A DNA stretch of 64,000 nucleotides, from contig JADJWM010000012.1 of assembly GCA_016716365.1 (NCBI GenBank), positions 1 to 64,000 of the forward strand, read 5' to 3'. Every line of letters begins with the position of its first letter. Position 1 is the stretch's first letter. Below are positions 1 to 8,040 of this stretch, piece by piece. The stretch comes from Chloracidobacterium sp. Its GTDB lineage: Bacteria > Acidobacteriota > Blastocatellia > Pyrinomonadales > Pyrinomonadaceae. The notes beneath the pieces were generated by a model that was given only the letters and a program-made list of their open reading frames with translations, was not told where the DNA came from and did not search any database. The translations under genes were made by a program, and so were the position numbers.

Positions 1-1820
1 AGCCACATCAGGAAGAGCCAGAGGAGGATGAAGATGACGGCGTAGAGGAGCGAGGCGTCGATAGGCTGGGCGATGGAGAGGTAGATGTTGTCGAAGATCC
101 ATTTCTGGAGGCTGACGGGCTGGCCGCCGGGGCCGGTGACGCGGTAGGCTCCGAGCATGCGGGCCATGATGCCTGAAAAGACGAAAAGCGGCAGGGCATT
201 AACGCCGAAGATGACGAACGGTTTTGCCCAACGCTTATATCCCTTGATGTCGATCAGCCAGTAGCAGCAGCCGAGTGCGAGCAACGCCAGCCCGGTGGTC
301 GTGAGGACGTAAGAACTGGTCCACAACGACTTGTTCATCGGGAAGTAGCTGTGCCAGATGTAGCCGGCGGCGAGGAGGATGGTGCCGAAGAAGAACATTC
401 CGCTTACGCGGTTTAGTGACGAGTGACGAGTGACGAGTGATGAGTATTCGGAAAGAACCACCTCGTCCGCCGAGACGGCGGCCACCCATCCTTCGTAAGG
501 AGGGGAGTTTTCTTTGTCACGTGCCACTTGTCCTTTATGACTTTCTTCGGGGTCGAGTGATGAGTATTCGGAAAGAACCACCCCGTCCGCCGAGACGGCG
601 GCCACCCATCCTTCGTAAGGAGGGGAGTTTTCCTCGTTACTTGTCACATGGTCCGTGCCTCTTGCCTCGACCTCACCACTTTGCGGGTGCAGATCCTCCG
701 GTGTAACTCTTACGATTTCACTCAGGGTCCGTCTCTTGTCACTCGTCCCTTGTCCCTCGTCACTTCGCATGAGCCACGTTCCGGTCAGGACGCCGCTGAT
801 GGTCGTCGCGATGGCGGGGAGTGTTGAGAGGATGCCTTCCGGGTCAAAGACTCGTGCCGAGCGCCAGATGTGGTTCTCGGTCAGGATCGTGCGGTCGAGC
901 CAGGCGGCCAGATTGCAGGCCTTGTCGTTTATGGTCGTTATCTCACAACCCGGTACTGGTACGAGCGTCATCAGGGCCCAGTAGCCGAGAAGCAGTGCGG
1001 CCGCGATCCCTAGCTGCTGTTTCCACGTCGTGTGAAGAAACAGGATCGAGACGATCAGGTAGCATACGGCGATCCGCTGGAGCACGCCGGGGATCCGCAT
1101 AGTCGCGAAATTGTATGTGACCAGGTTGTAGCCGGCCAGGTTCAGGGCGATGATGCCGAGAATGCTGGCTGCGATCAGTACGGCGGCGACTCGGAATTTC
1201 CTGAGCAGCAGGTAGAACAAGCCGGCGGTCATCACCAGCCAAACGAGCATCTTCAGCGGGTCGGGGGCGTCGCTCGCCTGGAATTGGAAGAACGGCGTGA
1301 CCGAGATCGCAAGGCCGAGAAGGAAGATGATCACGGAGCGGGTGAGGATCTTGCGGTAGATGTTTGTCTTACCTGGTTGATCGGAAATGCCCCGGTCGCT
1401 ACCGCTCCCGGTTCTGACTGCGGGGGCGCGCCCGTTCACCCCGCGCCCCCCCCCCCCGGGGGCCCCCCCCCCCCCCCGCCGCCGCGCCCCCCGCCGGGGC
1501 GGGCCCCGCCCCCCCGCGCGGGCGCCCGCCCGGGGGGGCCGGCCCGCCCCCCCGCGGCCGCCCGCGGGGGGCCGGCCTTCTGAGGCACGCTCGTTTACGC
1601 TCGCGTCTCTGCCCGTATGTTTGCGGAGTGCGATCGGGATCGCGACGCCGACGATGAAAAGAAAGAACGGGAAGATCCAGTCGGTCGGGGTCAGGCCGTG
1701 CCAGGCGGCATGTTCGAGGGGATCGTAAATGTGCGCCCACGTGCCGGGATTATTGACCAAAACCATCCCGGCTATGGTCATTCCGCGAAAGACGTCAAGC
1801 GATACGAGGCGATCCTGCAT
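1..1820 (-). CDS. NagX-like membrane acyltransferase (heparan-alpha-glucosaminide N-acetyltransferase / DUF5009 family), 3' end outside window
   Basis: The frame opens at ATG 1818-1820 and stays open to the left edge, so the C-terminus is missing. The N-terminus (MQDRLVSLDVFRGMTIAGM, then NNPGTW, PLEHAAWHG, TPTDWIFPFFLFIVG) is the characteristic first helix and loop of the COG4299 family, integral inner-membrane proteins proposed to transfer acetyl groups from cytosolic acetyl-CoA to amino sugars. Later segments (RSVIIFLLGLAI, KPFVIFGVNALPLFVFSG) are the expected transmembrane helices. Two stretches are foreign to the family but keep the frame: a Gly/Arg/Pro-rich stretch around residues 81-127 encoded by a G/C-only tract, and about 120 residues (348-467) encoded by a repeat composite. 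I checked codon phase at 1818, 1248 and 396; all agree, and no stop occurs within either insert. Whether the inserts are tolerated or reflect misassembly is open. Confidence 0.8.
   Translation of the reverse strand, partial: MQDRLVSLDVFRGMTIAGMVLVNNPGTWAHIYDPLEHAAWHGLTPTDWIFPFFLFIVGVAIPIALRKHTGRDASVNERASEGRPPAGGRGGAGRPPRAGARAGGRGPPRRGARRRGGGGAPGGGGRGVNGRAPAVRTGSGSDRGISDQPGKTNIYRKILTRSVIIFLLGLAISVTPFFQFQASDAPDPLKMLVWLVMTAGLFYLLLRKFRVAAVLIAASILGIIALNLAGYNLVTYNFATMRIPGVLQRIAVCYLIVSILFLHTTWKQQLGIAAALLLGYWALMTLVPVPGCEITTINDKACNLAAWLDRTILTENHIWRSARVFDPEGILSTLPAIATTISGVLTGTWLMRSDEGQGTSDKRRTLSEIVRVTPEDLHPQSGEVEARGTDHVTSNEENSPPYEGWVAAVSADGVVLSEYSSLDPEESHKGQVARDKENSPPYEGWVAAVSADEVVLSEYSSLVTRHSSLNRVSGMFFFGTILLAAGYIWHSYFPMNKSLWTSSYVLTTTGLALLALGCCYWLIDIKGYKRWAKPFVIFGVNALPLFVFSGIMARMLGAYRVTGPGGQPVSLQKWIFDNIYLSIAQPIDASLLYAVIFILLWLFLMW
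418..775. repeat. Composite repeat inside nagX: two 79-bp direct copies bracketed by inverted heptamer arrays
   Basis: Copies at 434-512 and 554-632 differ at one base (463 T versus 583 C) and start exactly 120 bp (40 codons) apart. Each contains a perfect hairpin, CCGCCG-AGA-CGGCGG (467-481 in the first copy). Heptamer-like GTGACGA units flank the left side (418-440) and related GTCACTCGTC units in the opposite sense lie at 725-770. Read on the minus strand in the nagX frame, each unit encodes NSPPYEGWVAAVSAD-like peptide. Confidence 0.85.
1439..1577. repeat. 139-bp tract made only of G and C inside nagX
   Basis: No A or T occurs from 1439 to 1577. The tract includes a run of 12 C (1446-1457) and a run of 15 C (1463-1477). 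It preserves the nagX frame and encodes Gly/Arg/Ala/Pro only. It could be a genuine low-complexity insert or a base-calling or assembly artefact. Confidence 0.85.
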
Positions 1821-1822
1821 TC

Positions 1823-2022
1823 AAGCCAATGGACGATGGACAGTGGACAATGGACAATTTCGGATCCGGAAATGTGCGGGTTTTGTCGACTGCACGAGCT
1901 TATCACAATGATTCCCGAAAGATCCGATCCGAAAGATCACCTGTCGCCCTAGGATGTTGACTGTTTCCACATGGAGAATGGCCCGCAATTTTCCACTTTC
2001 CACTATCAACTATCCATTCGCG
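1823..2022. repeat. Heptamer-type degenerate repeats upstream of nagX
   Basis: TGGACAA/TGGACGA-type units lie at 1828-1860 and ATTTTCCACT/TTCCACTATC-type units in the opposite sense at 1985-2022. This makes an inverted pair filling most of the nagX-DinB intergenic space. The same unit family recurs at 20193-20271. Confidence 0.6.
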
Positions 2023-2023
2023 G

Positions 2024-2554
2024 CTACCATCCGTGGCGTTCGCGGGTGCTTGTTATATGGGCCGCGTGGTGGAGCGAGTGCCAGGCATAAAGAGCCGTGA
2101 CCCGGTCGAGCGGCCAGGTGCCGGTTTCGGGATGCCGGAATTCACGCTCGAAATCGGCGTCCGACATATTCTTAAGGAGTTCGGCCCATCGTGCGTGGAC
2201 ACCGTCGATGATCGCGAGCGAAACTTCGACGGGCAGCCGGCTGTCTGCCAACTCAGCCCATTTGTCTTCGTGATAAGGGCGGATCGTCGGCGTGTCCTCG
2301 GTCAGCGCCAGCTTGAAACGGCAGAGCGAATTGATATGGCTATCGGCGATGTGATGCACCGTTTGGCGGAGCGTCCAGCCGCCGTCGCGATATGGCGTGT
2401 CGAGCTGCTCATCGGAAAGGCCGTCGACGGCCGAACGTACTTTTGCGGGAAGCCCGGCGATGGTTTCGATGTTGTCGGCCAGCGACGGGAACGCGGCCGG
2501 GTCGAAACGGCCGATAGGGAGTCGAGGGTCTTGTTCAGGGGATGCTTGGCTCAT
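2024..2554 (-). CDS. DinB/YfiT-family putative metal-dependent hydrolase (bacillithiol-transferase-like)
   Basis: The 176-residue protein has the four-helix DinB fold pattern of the YfiT/BstA group. It starts RLPIGRFDP, typical of YfiT, and carries candidate metal-ligand histidines at 67/68 (TVHHIADSH) and at 159-166 (AWHSLHHAAHI). Family members bind a divalent metal and several transfer low-molecular-weight thiols to substrates; the actual thiol or substrate here cannot be read from sequence. It begins 21 bp after the dnaB stop on the same strand, so it is probably cotranscribed at the end of the ribosomal-protein/dnaB run. It is unrelated in sequence to the DUF1569 protein at 25.3 kb, although both belong to the DinB superfamily. 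Confidence 0.85.
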   Translation of the reverse strand: MSQASPEQDPRLPIGRFDPAAFPSLADNIETIAGLPAKVRSAVDGLSDEQLDTPYRDGGWTLRQTVHHIADSHINSLCRFKLALTEDTPTIRPYHEDKWAELADSRLPVEVSLAIIDGVHARWAELLKNMSDADFEREFRHPETGTWPLDRVTALYAWHSLHHAAHITSTRERHGW

Positions 2555-2575
2555 ATGCGTTTGGGTGATGTCACG

Positions 2576-3934
2576 TCAATCACCGATATAATTTTCGAAT
2601 CGGGTGAATTGCTTCAGGAACGCCAGCTTGATCGTGCCGATCGGGCCGTTCCTTTGCTTCGAAACGATCAACTCGGCCATTCCGGCATTCTCTTCGTTAG
2701 GGTCATAGTAGTCCTCGCGATAGATGAATGCAACGACATCGGCGTCCTGTTCGATCGAGCCGGATTCGCGGAGGTCCGACATCATCGGACGAGGCGGCCG
2801 GCGGGCCTCGGGTGCACGAGAAAGCTGAGAAAGGGCAATCACCGGGACGTTCAACTCCTTTGCCAGGGCTTTCAATTCACGCGAGATCTGCGAGACTTCC
2901 TGCTGCCGCGATTCGACACGCGATCCGCCGCCCATTAACTGGAGATAATCGACGACGATCAGGTCAAGCCTCTTTTCTTCAACGGCCAACCGACGCGCCT
3001 TTGCCCTCATTTCCAGGACAGAGATGCCAGGCGTGTCGTCGATGAACAGGCGGGCCTGGGCAAGCGTGCCGATCGCACGGGCGAGCCGCTCCCACTCGGC
3101 CGGCGAGATCATGCCGCGGCGGAACCGCGAGGCGTCAACCTTGGCTTCGGAGGCCAGCATTCTCATTACGAGCTGCTCCTTCGACATTTCGAGCGAAAAG
3201 AAACCGACGACCGCCTTTTCGTCGATAGCGGCATTTTGAGCGATCGTCAGGCAAAGTGCGGTCTTTCCCATCGACGGGCGGGCCGCCACAATGATAAGGT
3301 CGGTGGGCTGCAGGCCCGAGGTCATATCGTCGAGGTCGCGAAAACCCGTCGCCAACCCGGTCAAAGCGTGTGACTTTCTCTTGGAATACTCCTCTACCTT
3401 TTCCAGGACCCGTTCGGCAACCGGTTGGACATGGCTGAATCCCTCGGTATTGCGGCGTTCGGCGAGTCCGAAGATCATCTGCTCCGCGTGATCGAGGATG
3501 ACGCGGGCGTCGTCCTCCTCTTCAAGGGCCTCGCTTGTTATCTGATTGCAGGTGCGGATCAGGTTCCGCATCATCGATTTGTCGCGGACGACATTGATGT
3601 AACCCGTCAGGTCGGTGAAATGCGGCAGGCCATACGTGAGGTTAGCTATCGTCGAGACGCCGCCGACAGCCTCGAGAGCACCCTCCTTTTTCAGTTCCTC
3701 ACCGATCAGGATAGGATCGATCGGCTTTGACGATTCGAAGAGCGCGGTCATTGCGCTGAAGATCCTCCGATTGAGCGGAGAATAGAAGTCGGCCGGCTTA
3801 AGGTGTTCGACCGCCTGTGTGATAAGCGAATTGTCCAGCAGGATCGCGCCGAGAATGGCCCGCTCGCTGTCCTCGTTCGACGGCAGCGGACGTTCAAGGA
3901 ATTGATCGCGTCCGGCTTTTGCAAATGATGCCAT
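2576..3934 (-). CDS. dnaB: Replicative DNA helicase DnaB
   Basis: A 452-residue hexameric helicase that unwinds the replication fork and recruits primase. The N-terminal domain (PLPSNEDSERAILGAILLD, about residues 17-120) and the RecA-like C-terminal domain are both complete. The Walker A motif is ARPSMGKTAL near residue 220, Walker B is LIVVDYLQLM, and the C-terminal signature includes SDLRESGSIEQDADVV and SKQRNGPIGT. No intein interrupts the gene. It lies downstream of rplI in the common bacterial order rpsF-rpsR-rplI-dnaB, after a strong terminator-like hairpin in the 160-bp gap, so it may be partly uncoupled from the ribosomal genes. Confidence 0.98.
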   Translation of the reverse strand: MASFAKAGRDQFLERPLPSNEDSERAILGAILLDNSLITQAVEHLKPADFYSPLNRRIFSAMTALFESSKPIDPILIGEELKKEGALEAVGGVSTIANLTYGLPHFTDLTGYINVVRDKSMMRNLIRTCNQITSEALEEEDDARVILDHAEQMIFGLAERRNTEGFSHVQPVAERVLEKVEEYSKRKSHALTGLATGFRDLDDMTSGLQPTDLIIVAARPSMGKTALCLTIAQNAAIDEKAVVGFFSLEMSKEQLVMRMLASEAKVDASRFRRGMISPAEWERLARAIGTLAQARLFIDDTPGISVLEMRAKARRLAVEEKRLDLIVVDYLQLMGGGSRVESRQQEVSQISRELKALAKELNVPVIALSQLSRAPEARRPPRPMMSDLRESGSIEQDADVVAFIYREDYYDPNEENAGMAELIVSKQRNGPIGTIKLAFLKQFTRFENYIGD

Positions 3935-4040
3935 TTAGTTTGAGAGCCCTTACTGCAGATTAAGATGATAGCTCTGCGCCGTTGGTGGATTCAACGCCGC
4001 CACAAAGATTTTTGTGCGAAAATTTCCACAGAATTTGCAC

Positions 4041-4074
4041 AAAAAAAGCCGCACCGATCGAGACCGGTACGGCT
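4041..4074 (-). terminator. Rho-independent terminator after rplI
   Basis: Arms 4047-4056 and 4065-4074 form a 10-bp stem with one G-T wobble and an 8-nt loop. On the minus strand it is followed by seven T (4041-4047). It lies between rplI and dnaB, so dnaB may depend on read-through or its own promoter. Confidence 0.85.
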
Positions 4075-4095
4075 CCGCTAAACTCTTGAAATGAA

Positions 4096-4674
4096 TTAAC
4101 TTTCCGCTTCCGTTTCGGCAGCTTCCGCAGCCGGTTCTTCGGCGGCGGCCGGTTCGACGGCCTCATCAGCGGCTTCAGCCTTGCGGCTTTTTTTTTCTAC
4201 CTTTTCGGGAACGGGCTCGCCGCCTTCGGGCGTCACTTTGACGGGGACGTCGATCGTCACCTCGCGATGGAGTTTCACCTTGACCGTGTATTCGCCCGTT
4301 TCCTTGATCGGGTCGCGGAGGACGATCTTTCTGCGGTCGGTCTCATAGCCCATGCCCTGGAGGGCGGCTGCGATGTCCATCGACGTGACCGACCCGAACA
4401 GCGTGCCGCCCTCGCCGGCCTTGCGTTCGAACTCTAGCGAGATGGCGCTCATCTGTTCTTTCTGGGCCTCGGCGGTCGCTTTTTCGACAGCGGCCTTCTT
4501 GAGGAGAGCCGCCCGCTCACCCTCGATCTGTTTGATGTTGCCCTTGGTTGCGAGCGTCGCAAGCCCCTGGGGCAGCAAATAATTGCGGGCATAGCCGGCC
4601 CGGACCTTTACGATCTCTCCGCGGCCCCCGAGAGTATCGATATCTTCTCTCAATAATACGGTTGTTGATGCCAT
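4096..4674 (-). CDS. rplI: 50S ribosomal protein bL9
   Basis: The 192-residue protein starts MASTTVLLREDIDTLGGRGE, the bL9 N-terminal domain that binds 23S rRNA, with the RNA-binding loop KVRAGYARNYLLPQGLA. A long connecting helix and the C-terminal domain (FGSVTSMDIAAAL) follow. I start at 4674 rather than at an upstream in-frame ATG (4719) because homology begins there and an AAGGATC ribosome-binding site precedes it. The last 45 residues or so are a Glu/Ala-rich tail (EPAAAEEPAAEAAE), longer than in typical bL9. A similar acidic or charged tail is seen on rpsF and rplY, so this looks like a lineage trait. Confidence 0.97.
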   Translation of the reverse strand: MASTTVLLREDIDTLGGRGEIVKVRAGYARNYLLPQGLATLATKGNIKQIEGERAALLKKAAVEKATAEAQKEQMSAISLEFERKAGEGGTLFGSVTSMDIAAALQGMGYETDRRKIVLRDPIKETGEYTVKVKLHREVTIDVPVKVTPEGGEPVPEKVEKKSRKAEAADEAVEPAAAEEPAAEAAETEAES

Positions 4675-4811
4675 GATAATTGATCCTTTTTCGGTCACGT
4701 ATCCCGCTGCGATCGGCAAGCGGCCGTGACATCCTTTTTCCGGCAGCTTCGGCTCCCGGGATTGACTCGCGATGCGGGCTTTAACCTATCGCTCCGCATT
4801 CCAGCGCTGAT

Positions 4812-5093
4812 CTACTCCCAAACGTACGGGAGCAAAGCCATCGATCTTGCCCTCTTGATCGCCGTCGCTATCCTCCGCTGGTCTTTCGCGGAGATGCCTG
4901 AAATACGGCGTGGCATGATCTTGCCGCGCTCCGGAATGAACTGCCGGAGAAAATCGACATCGCGCCAATCTACGTAATCCGGAACGACCTGACGCGGCCG
5001 CCGGCGTTGATAACGTCGGGGAGCCTTTTCGCCGAACATGTCTTCGGCGGCGAAATTAGTACTTTCCTTTTGTTCCAATTCGTTCTCAACCAT
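4812..5093 (-). CDS. rpsR: 30S ribosomal protein bS18
   Basis: This is a 93-residue small-subunit protein that pairs with bS6 on the ribosome platform. The conserved core is present: VDWRDVDFLRQFIPERGKI, then RRISGISAKDQRRIATAIKRAR and LLPY. The basic stretch RRYQRRRPRQ precedes it. A short N-terminal extension (about 22 residues) is not part of the universal core. It lies 12 bp downstream of rpsF, as expected for translationally coupled partners. Confidence 0.97.
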   Translation of the reverse strand: MVENELEQKESTNFAAEDMFGEKAPRRYQRRRPRQVVPDYVDWRDVDFLRQFIPERGKIMPRRISGISAKDQRRIATAIKRARSMALLPYVWE

Positions 5094-5105
5094 AATTCCT
5101 CTTTA

Positions 5106-5513
5106 TCAGGCCTGCGCCTCCACGGCCGGTTCGCCCGCTGTCTCTTCCGTCTTTCGGAACTTCGCACGCTGGGCGGCTCTCTTCTCGCGTTTAGCACGCA
5201 GCTTTTCGGCCTTCTTCCGATCCTCGTCGACGCGGACAGTTATGTACCGCATGATCATATCGTTGACGCGCATGCGGCGTTCTAGCTCCATGATCTCCTG
5301 GCCGCTTCCGTCGATCTCGAACAGCACGTAGTGCCCTTCAGTCTTTTTCTTGATCGGATAGGCAAGCGTGCGAGTGCCGATGTCATCCATCCGCACAACG
5401 GTGCCGCCTTCCTTTTCAACCAATTTTCCAACGGCCTCATTGAGTTTGCCGATCCTGTCGACCGGCGTGTCCGGATCGACGATGTACATTACTTCGTAAG
5501 TTCTATTTGCCAA
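5106..5513 (-). CDS. rpsF: 30S ribosomal protein bS6, UUG start
   Basis: This 135-residue protein binds 16S rRNA cooperatively with bS18. Homology starts at (L)ANRTYEVMYIVDPD. The only fitting start is TTG at 5511-5513, which has a strong GGAGG Shine-Dalgarno 8 nt upstream. The frame is open further upstream, but that part runs through a repeat tract and shows no bS6 similarity. The core ends near YITVRVDED, followed by a charged Lys/Arg/Ala/Glu tail of about 40 residues. It is the first gene of the rpsF-rpsR-rplI run, 129 bp downstream of pth. Confidence 0.95.
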   Translation of the reverse strand: MANRTYEVMYIVDPDTPVDRIGKLNEAVGKLVEKEGGTVVRMDDIGTRTLAYPIKKKTEGHYVLFEIDGSGQEIMELERRMRVNDMIMRYITVRVDEDRKKAEKLRAKREKRAAQRAKFRKTEETAGEPAVEAQA

Positions 5514-5599
5514 TTTTCTTTCCTCCCTCTGGTTATCCAGCCTCATCCCAGCGGGGATGAAGCAAGAAGGTCGTCCATTTGCTCGTTGCGATGCTTCGG

Positions 5600-5642
5600 G
5601 ACTCTCGTTCTTCCGCCACTTGCCACTCGTCACTGGTCACTT
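5600..5642. repeat. CACTCGT/CACTTGC heptamer tract between pth and rpsF
   Basis: Units CCACTTG, CCACTCG, TCACTGG and TCACTT follow one another with about 7-bp periodicity, ending at the pth stop codon. The same unit family flanks the composite repeat in nagX. Confidence 0.6.
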
Positions 5643-6221
5643 CTAATTAAACTGAGCCATTGCTTCGTCCACTCCGTTCTCAAGAACGCATTGGACAGCT
5701 TCGGCCCCCTTTTTGAGTATCTCGTTCAACTTTGCAAGATCGGCTTTGCCGAAGGGTTCCAGCACGAAGCTGCTTGCGTCCGACACCGGATGTTCCGGGG
5801 CTATTCCGATCCTGAGACGAATAAACTCGTTCGTTTTCAAACAGTCGATGATCGACCTTAAACCGTTCTGGCCGCCGTGGCTTCCCGCCGGCCTTATCCT
5901 GATCGTGCCGAAGGGCAACGCAAGGTCGTCGGATATCACGATCATGAACTCGCGGCTGCGGTCCGGTTTGCTGAGCAAGCAACTCACCGCCTCGCCGCTG
6001 AGGTTCATATAGGTCTGCGGTTTTGCCAACTCGGCTACGCAGCCTGCGATCCGTGTCCGCCCGACCAGCGACCTGCATTCGGACCGCTTGATGTGTGCTC
6101 CCGCCTCATCCGCCAGACGATCGACAAGCATGAAACCAAGGTTGTGCCTTGTCTTTTCGTATTTCTGGCCGGGGTTGCCAAGCCCAACTATCAACCAGTT
6201 GTCCGCGGTCGGGTCCGGCAA
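5643..6221 (-). CDS. pth: Peptidyl-tRNA hydrolase
   Basis: The 192-residue enzyme cleaves the ester bond of peptidyl-tRNAs released by abortive translation. All active-site residues of the E. coli enzyme have counterparts: Asn16 (GLGNPG), His26 (TRHNLGF), Asn73 (YMNLSG), Asp98 (ISDDLALP) and Asn119 (GGQNGLRSI). The length matches the family. It starts 5 bp after the rplY stop, so the two are almost certainly translationally coupled; the rplY-pth pairing is widespread in bacteria. Confidence 0.97.
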   Translation of the reverse strand: MPDPTADNWLIVGLGNPGQKYEKTRHNLGFMLVDRLADEAGAHIKRSECRSLVGRTRIAGCVAELAKPQTYMNLSGEAVSCLLSKPDRSREFMIVISDDLALPFGTIRIRPAGSHGGQNGLRSIIDCLKTNEFIRLRIGIAPEHPVSDASSFVLEPFGKADLAKLNEILKKGAEAVQCVLENGVDEAMAQFN

Positions 6222-6226
6222 GGTCG

Positions 6227-6892
6227 CTATTCGCCGCCTTCCTCGCCGGACGGTGCTTCTTCGCTTCCTTCACCCTCTCCGCCGACGATCTCGGGCTCTG
6301 CACCTTCCTCGACCTGCGGCTCGAGTTCGGCTTCCTTAACGATCGCGATCGACGCCACGACCGCGTCAGGCGCCTCGTGGATCTCGATCCCTTCACCGAC
6401 CTTCAGGTCAGAGACGTGAATTGCGTGCTCCATAGTGAGCCCGCTGATATCGACATTGATCGATTCCGGCGTTTTCGCAGGTTCGCACAGGACCTTGATC
6501 TCGCGCATCGCCTGGTTGAGCACGGCGCCCTCTTCCTTCAACGCTTCCGGTTCGCCGTCCAGATGGATCGGGACGGTCATCTCGATCTTTTCGCCTTTGG
6601 CGAATCGCCTTAGGTCGGCATGCATAAGACGGCCGGTGACCGGGTGGATCTGGCGGTCCTGGAAGATGACATCATTTGCGTCACCATTGACATCAAGAGT
6701 GAAAACTGTGTTCACGCCCGAGTCAGACCTCAGGATCGCGGCCAGTTCGCTCAACTCCGCCGCGGCAGCCACGCTTTCGGTACCCCCGCCGTAAACAACG
6801 ACCGGGATCCTGCCGCCAACCCGCAACCTCCGGGAGTCGTTCTTGCCCCGCGCCTCACGCTTTTCCGCCTTCACTACAAATTTCTCAGCCAT
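6227..6892 (-). CDS. rplY: 50S ribosomal protein bL25 (Ctc family, long form)
   Basis: The 221-residue protein is the long, two-domain TL5/Ctc form that binds 5S rRNA. The N-terminal L25 domain (KREARGKNDSRRLRVGGRIPVVVYGG) is followed by the beta-rich C-terminal domain (DLRRFAKGEKIEMTVPIHLDGE...). The C-terminus is an acidic Glu/Gly tail. I start at ATG 6890-6892. The frame remains open for 22 codons upstream, but those codons (IWNLELGIWN) are merely translated heptamer repeat. The neighbours prs upstream and pth downstream match the usual gene order. Confidence 0.95.
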   Translation of the reverse strand: MAEKFVVKAEKREARGKNDSRRLRVGGRIPVVVYGGGTESVAAAAELSELAAILRSDSGVNTVFTLDVNGDANDVIFQDRQIHPVTGRLMHADLRRFAKGEKIEMTVPIHLDGEPEALKEEGAVLNQAMREIKVLCEPAKTPESINVDISGLTMEHAIHVSDLKVGEGIEIHEAPDAVVASIAIVKEAELEPQVEEGAEPEIVGGEGEGSEEAPSGEEGGE

Positions 6893-6897
6893 AACCT

Positions 6898-6985
6898 GTT
6901 TATTCCAAATTCCAAGTTCCAAATTCCAGATCTCAAATTCCGGATTCCAAATCAACATTCCGACATTGAATTTGGAATCACAAAA
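6898..6985. repeat. TTCCAAA/TTCCAAG heptamer array between prs and rplY
   Basis: Degenerate 7-bp units (ATTCCAA, ATTCCAAG, TTCCAAA, TTCCAGA, TTCCGGA) run from 6904 to about 6950, and the reverse-sense unit GAATTTGGAATC appears at 6968-6980. The array is open in the rplY frame and would add an artefactual N-terminus if the first ATG were chosen. Confidence 0.75.
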
Positions 6986-7000
6986 ATACAGGATCTGCGA

Positions 7001-7942
7001 TCATATAAACAACGAAGAGACGCTAGTCTCATCATGGATCGACCTTATTGCCGACGCCAGAAGCGGCGCCACGCTCAAAACCACGATCTTATTGTTCGAC
7101 CGCTCGACCAACGGGATCGTGTTCGTCACGATCACGCTCTTAAGGTGCGAGCGTTCAATTTTCTCTATCGCGCTGCCGGAAAGAACCGCGTGCGTAAAAA
7201 CCGCCCTAACCTCGTTCGCACCAGCCTCGTGCAAGGCCGCCGCGACCTTGCAGATCGTTCCGCCCGTATCGCACATGTCATCGACGATCAGGCAGTTCTT
7301 GCCGCTCACGTCGCCGACGATATTCATCACATCAGCCTCGTTCGCACGCTCGCGGCGTTTATCGCAAAGTGCGAGGCCGGCATCGAGCCTTTTTGCATAG
7401 GCCCGGGCACGTTCGGCGCCGCCCGTATCCGGGGCGACAACGATCAGGTTCTCGATCGGGTTGTTCTTGAAATAATCAACCACGATCGGGGCCGCGTAAA
7501 GGTGATCGACCGGGATATCAAAAAACCCCTGGATCTGCGAAGCATGAAGGTCAACGGTCAGGACCCTTTGAGCCCCGGCCTTTGTGATCAGATTCGCGAC
7601 CAGCTTTGCCGCGATCGGCACACGCGGACGGTCCTTTTTGTCAGACCTCGCATAACCGAAATATGGGATGACCGCTGTCACCCTTTCTGCCGACGCACGG
7701 ACAAACGTGTCCATCATGATCAGCAGCTCCATCAGGTTCCTATCGGTCGGCGGGCATGTCGGCTGCACGATAAATACATCGGCACCCCGCACGTTTTCCC
7801 CGATCTGGAAATTGAATTCCCCGTCGGAGAACCGGTCGGTGCTCGCCTTTCCAAGGTCGCACTGCAGATGGCCGCAGATCTCTTCGGCCAATGCACGATT
7901 AGCGTTCCCGGAAAAGATCTTTATGCTGCCTGTTACGCTCAT
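7001..7942 (-). CDS. prs: Ribose-phosphate pyrophosphokinase
   Basis: The 313-residue enzyme makes PRPP from ribose 5-phosphate and ATP, for nucleotide, His and Trp synthesis. Signature segments are present: KIFSGNANRALAEEI at the start, the flexible-loop region RSDKKDRPRVPI, DLHASQIQGFF for the metal/PP site, and the PRPP-binding loop IVDDMCDTGGT. The start is ATG 7940-7942 by homology. Twenty-two further in-frame codons upstream encode a repeat-derived peptide (ETWNLELHVWDLEFEIRN) and are excluded. It lies downstream of tRNA-Gln and its terminator, in the common order ispE-prs-rplY-pth. Confidence 0.97.
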   Translation of the reverse strand: MSVTGSIKIFSGNANRALAEEICGHLQCDLGKASTDRFSDGEFNFQIGENVRGADVFIVQPTCPPTDRNLMELLIMMDTFVRASAERVTAVIPYFGYARSDKKDRPRVPIAAKLVANLITKAGAQRVLTVDLHASQIQGFFDIPVDHLYAAPIVVDYFKNNPIENLIVVAPDTGGAERARAYAKRLDAGLALCDKRRERANEADVMNIVGDVSGKNCLIVDDMCDTGGTICKVAAALHEAGANEVRAVFTHAVLSGSAIEKIERSHLKSVIVTNTIPLVERSNNKIVVLSVAPLLASAIRSIHDETSVSSLFI

Positions 7943-7947
7943 GAAAT

Positions 7948-8038
7948 TCCGAATTTCAAATTCCAGATCCCAAACGTGTAGTTCCAAGTTCCAGGTTTCA
8001 AGTTCCAAGCCAGAACCTGGAATTTCAGATCTGAGATC
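7948..8038. repeat. TTCCAAG heptamer array upstream of prs
   Basis: Units such as ATTCCGA, ATTCCAG, GTTCCAA, GTTCCAG and GTTCCAA occupy 7946-8012, and opposite-sense CTGGAATTTC lies at 8018-8028. It shares unit type with the array upstream of rplY and occupies the prs leader. Confidence 0.75.
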
Positions 8039-8040
8039 CG

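Noticed and set aside
418..775. Possible CRISPR-like array
   Set aside because: Only two repeats of 79 bp with one 41-bp spacer and no cas genes; it is a repeat composite in a gene.
1032..1583. 183-codon plus-strand frame ending in a Pro-rich tail
   Set aside because: Antisense of nagX; the tail is just the G/C-only tract.
2033..2938. 301-codon plus-strand frame
   Set aside because: Antisense of the DinB protein and dnaB; no recognisable protein features.
6620..7981. 453-codon plus-strand frame across rplY and prs
   Set aside because: Antisense of two well-supported genes, with a low-complexity translated repeat in the middle.
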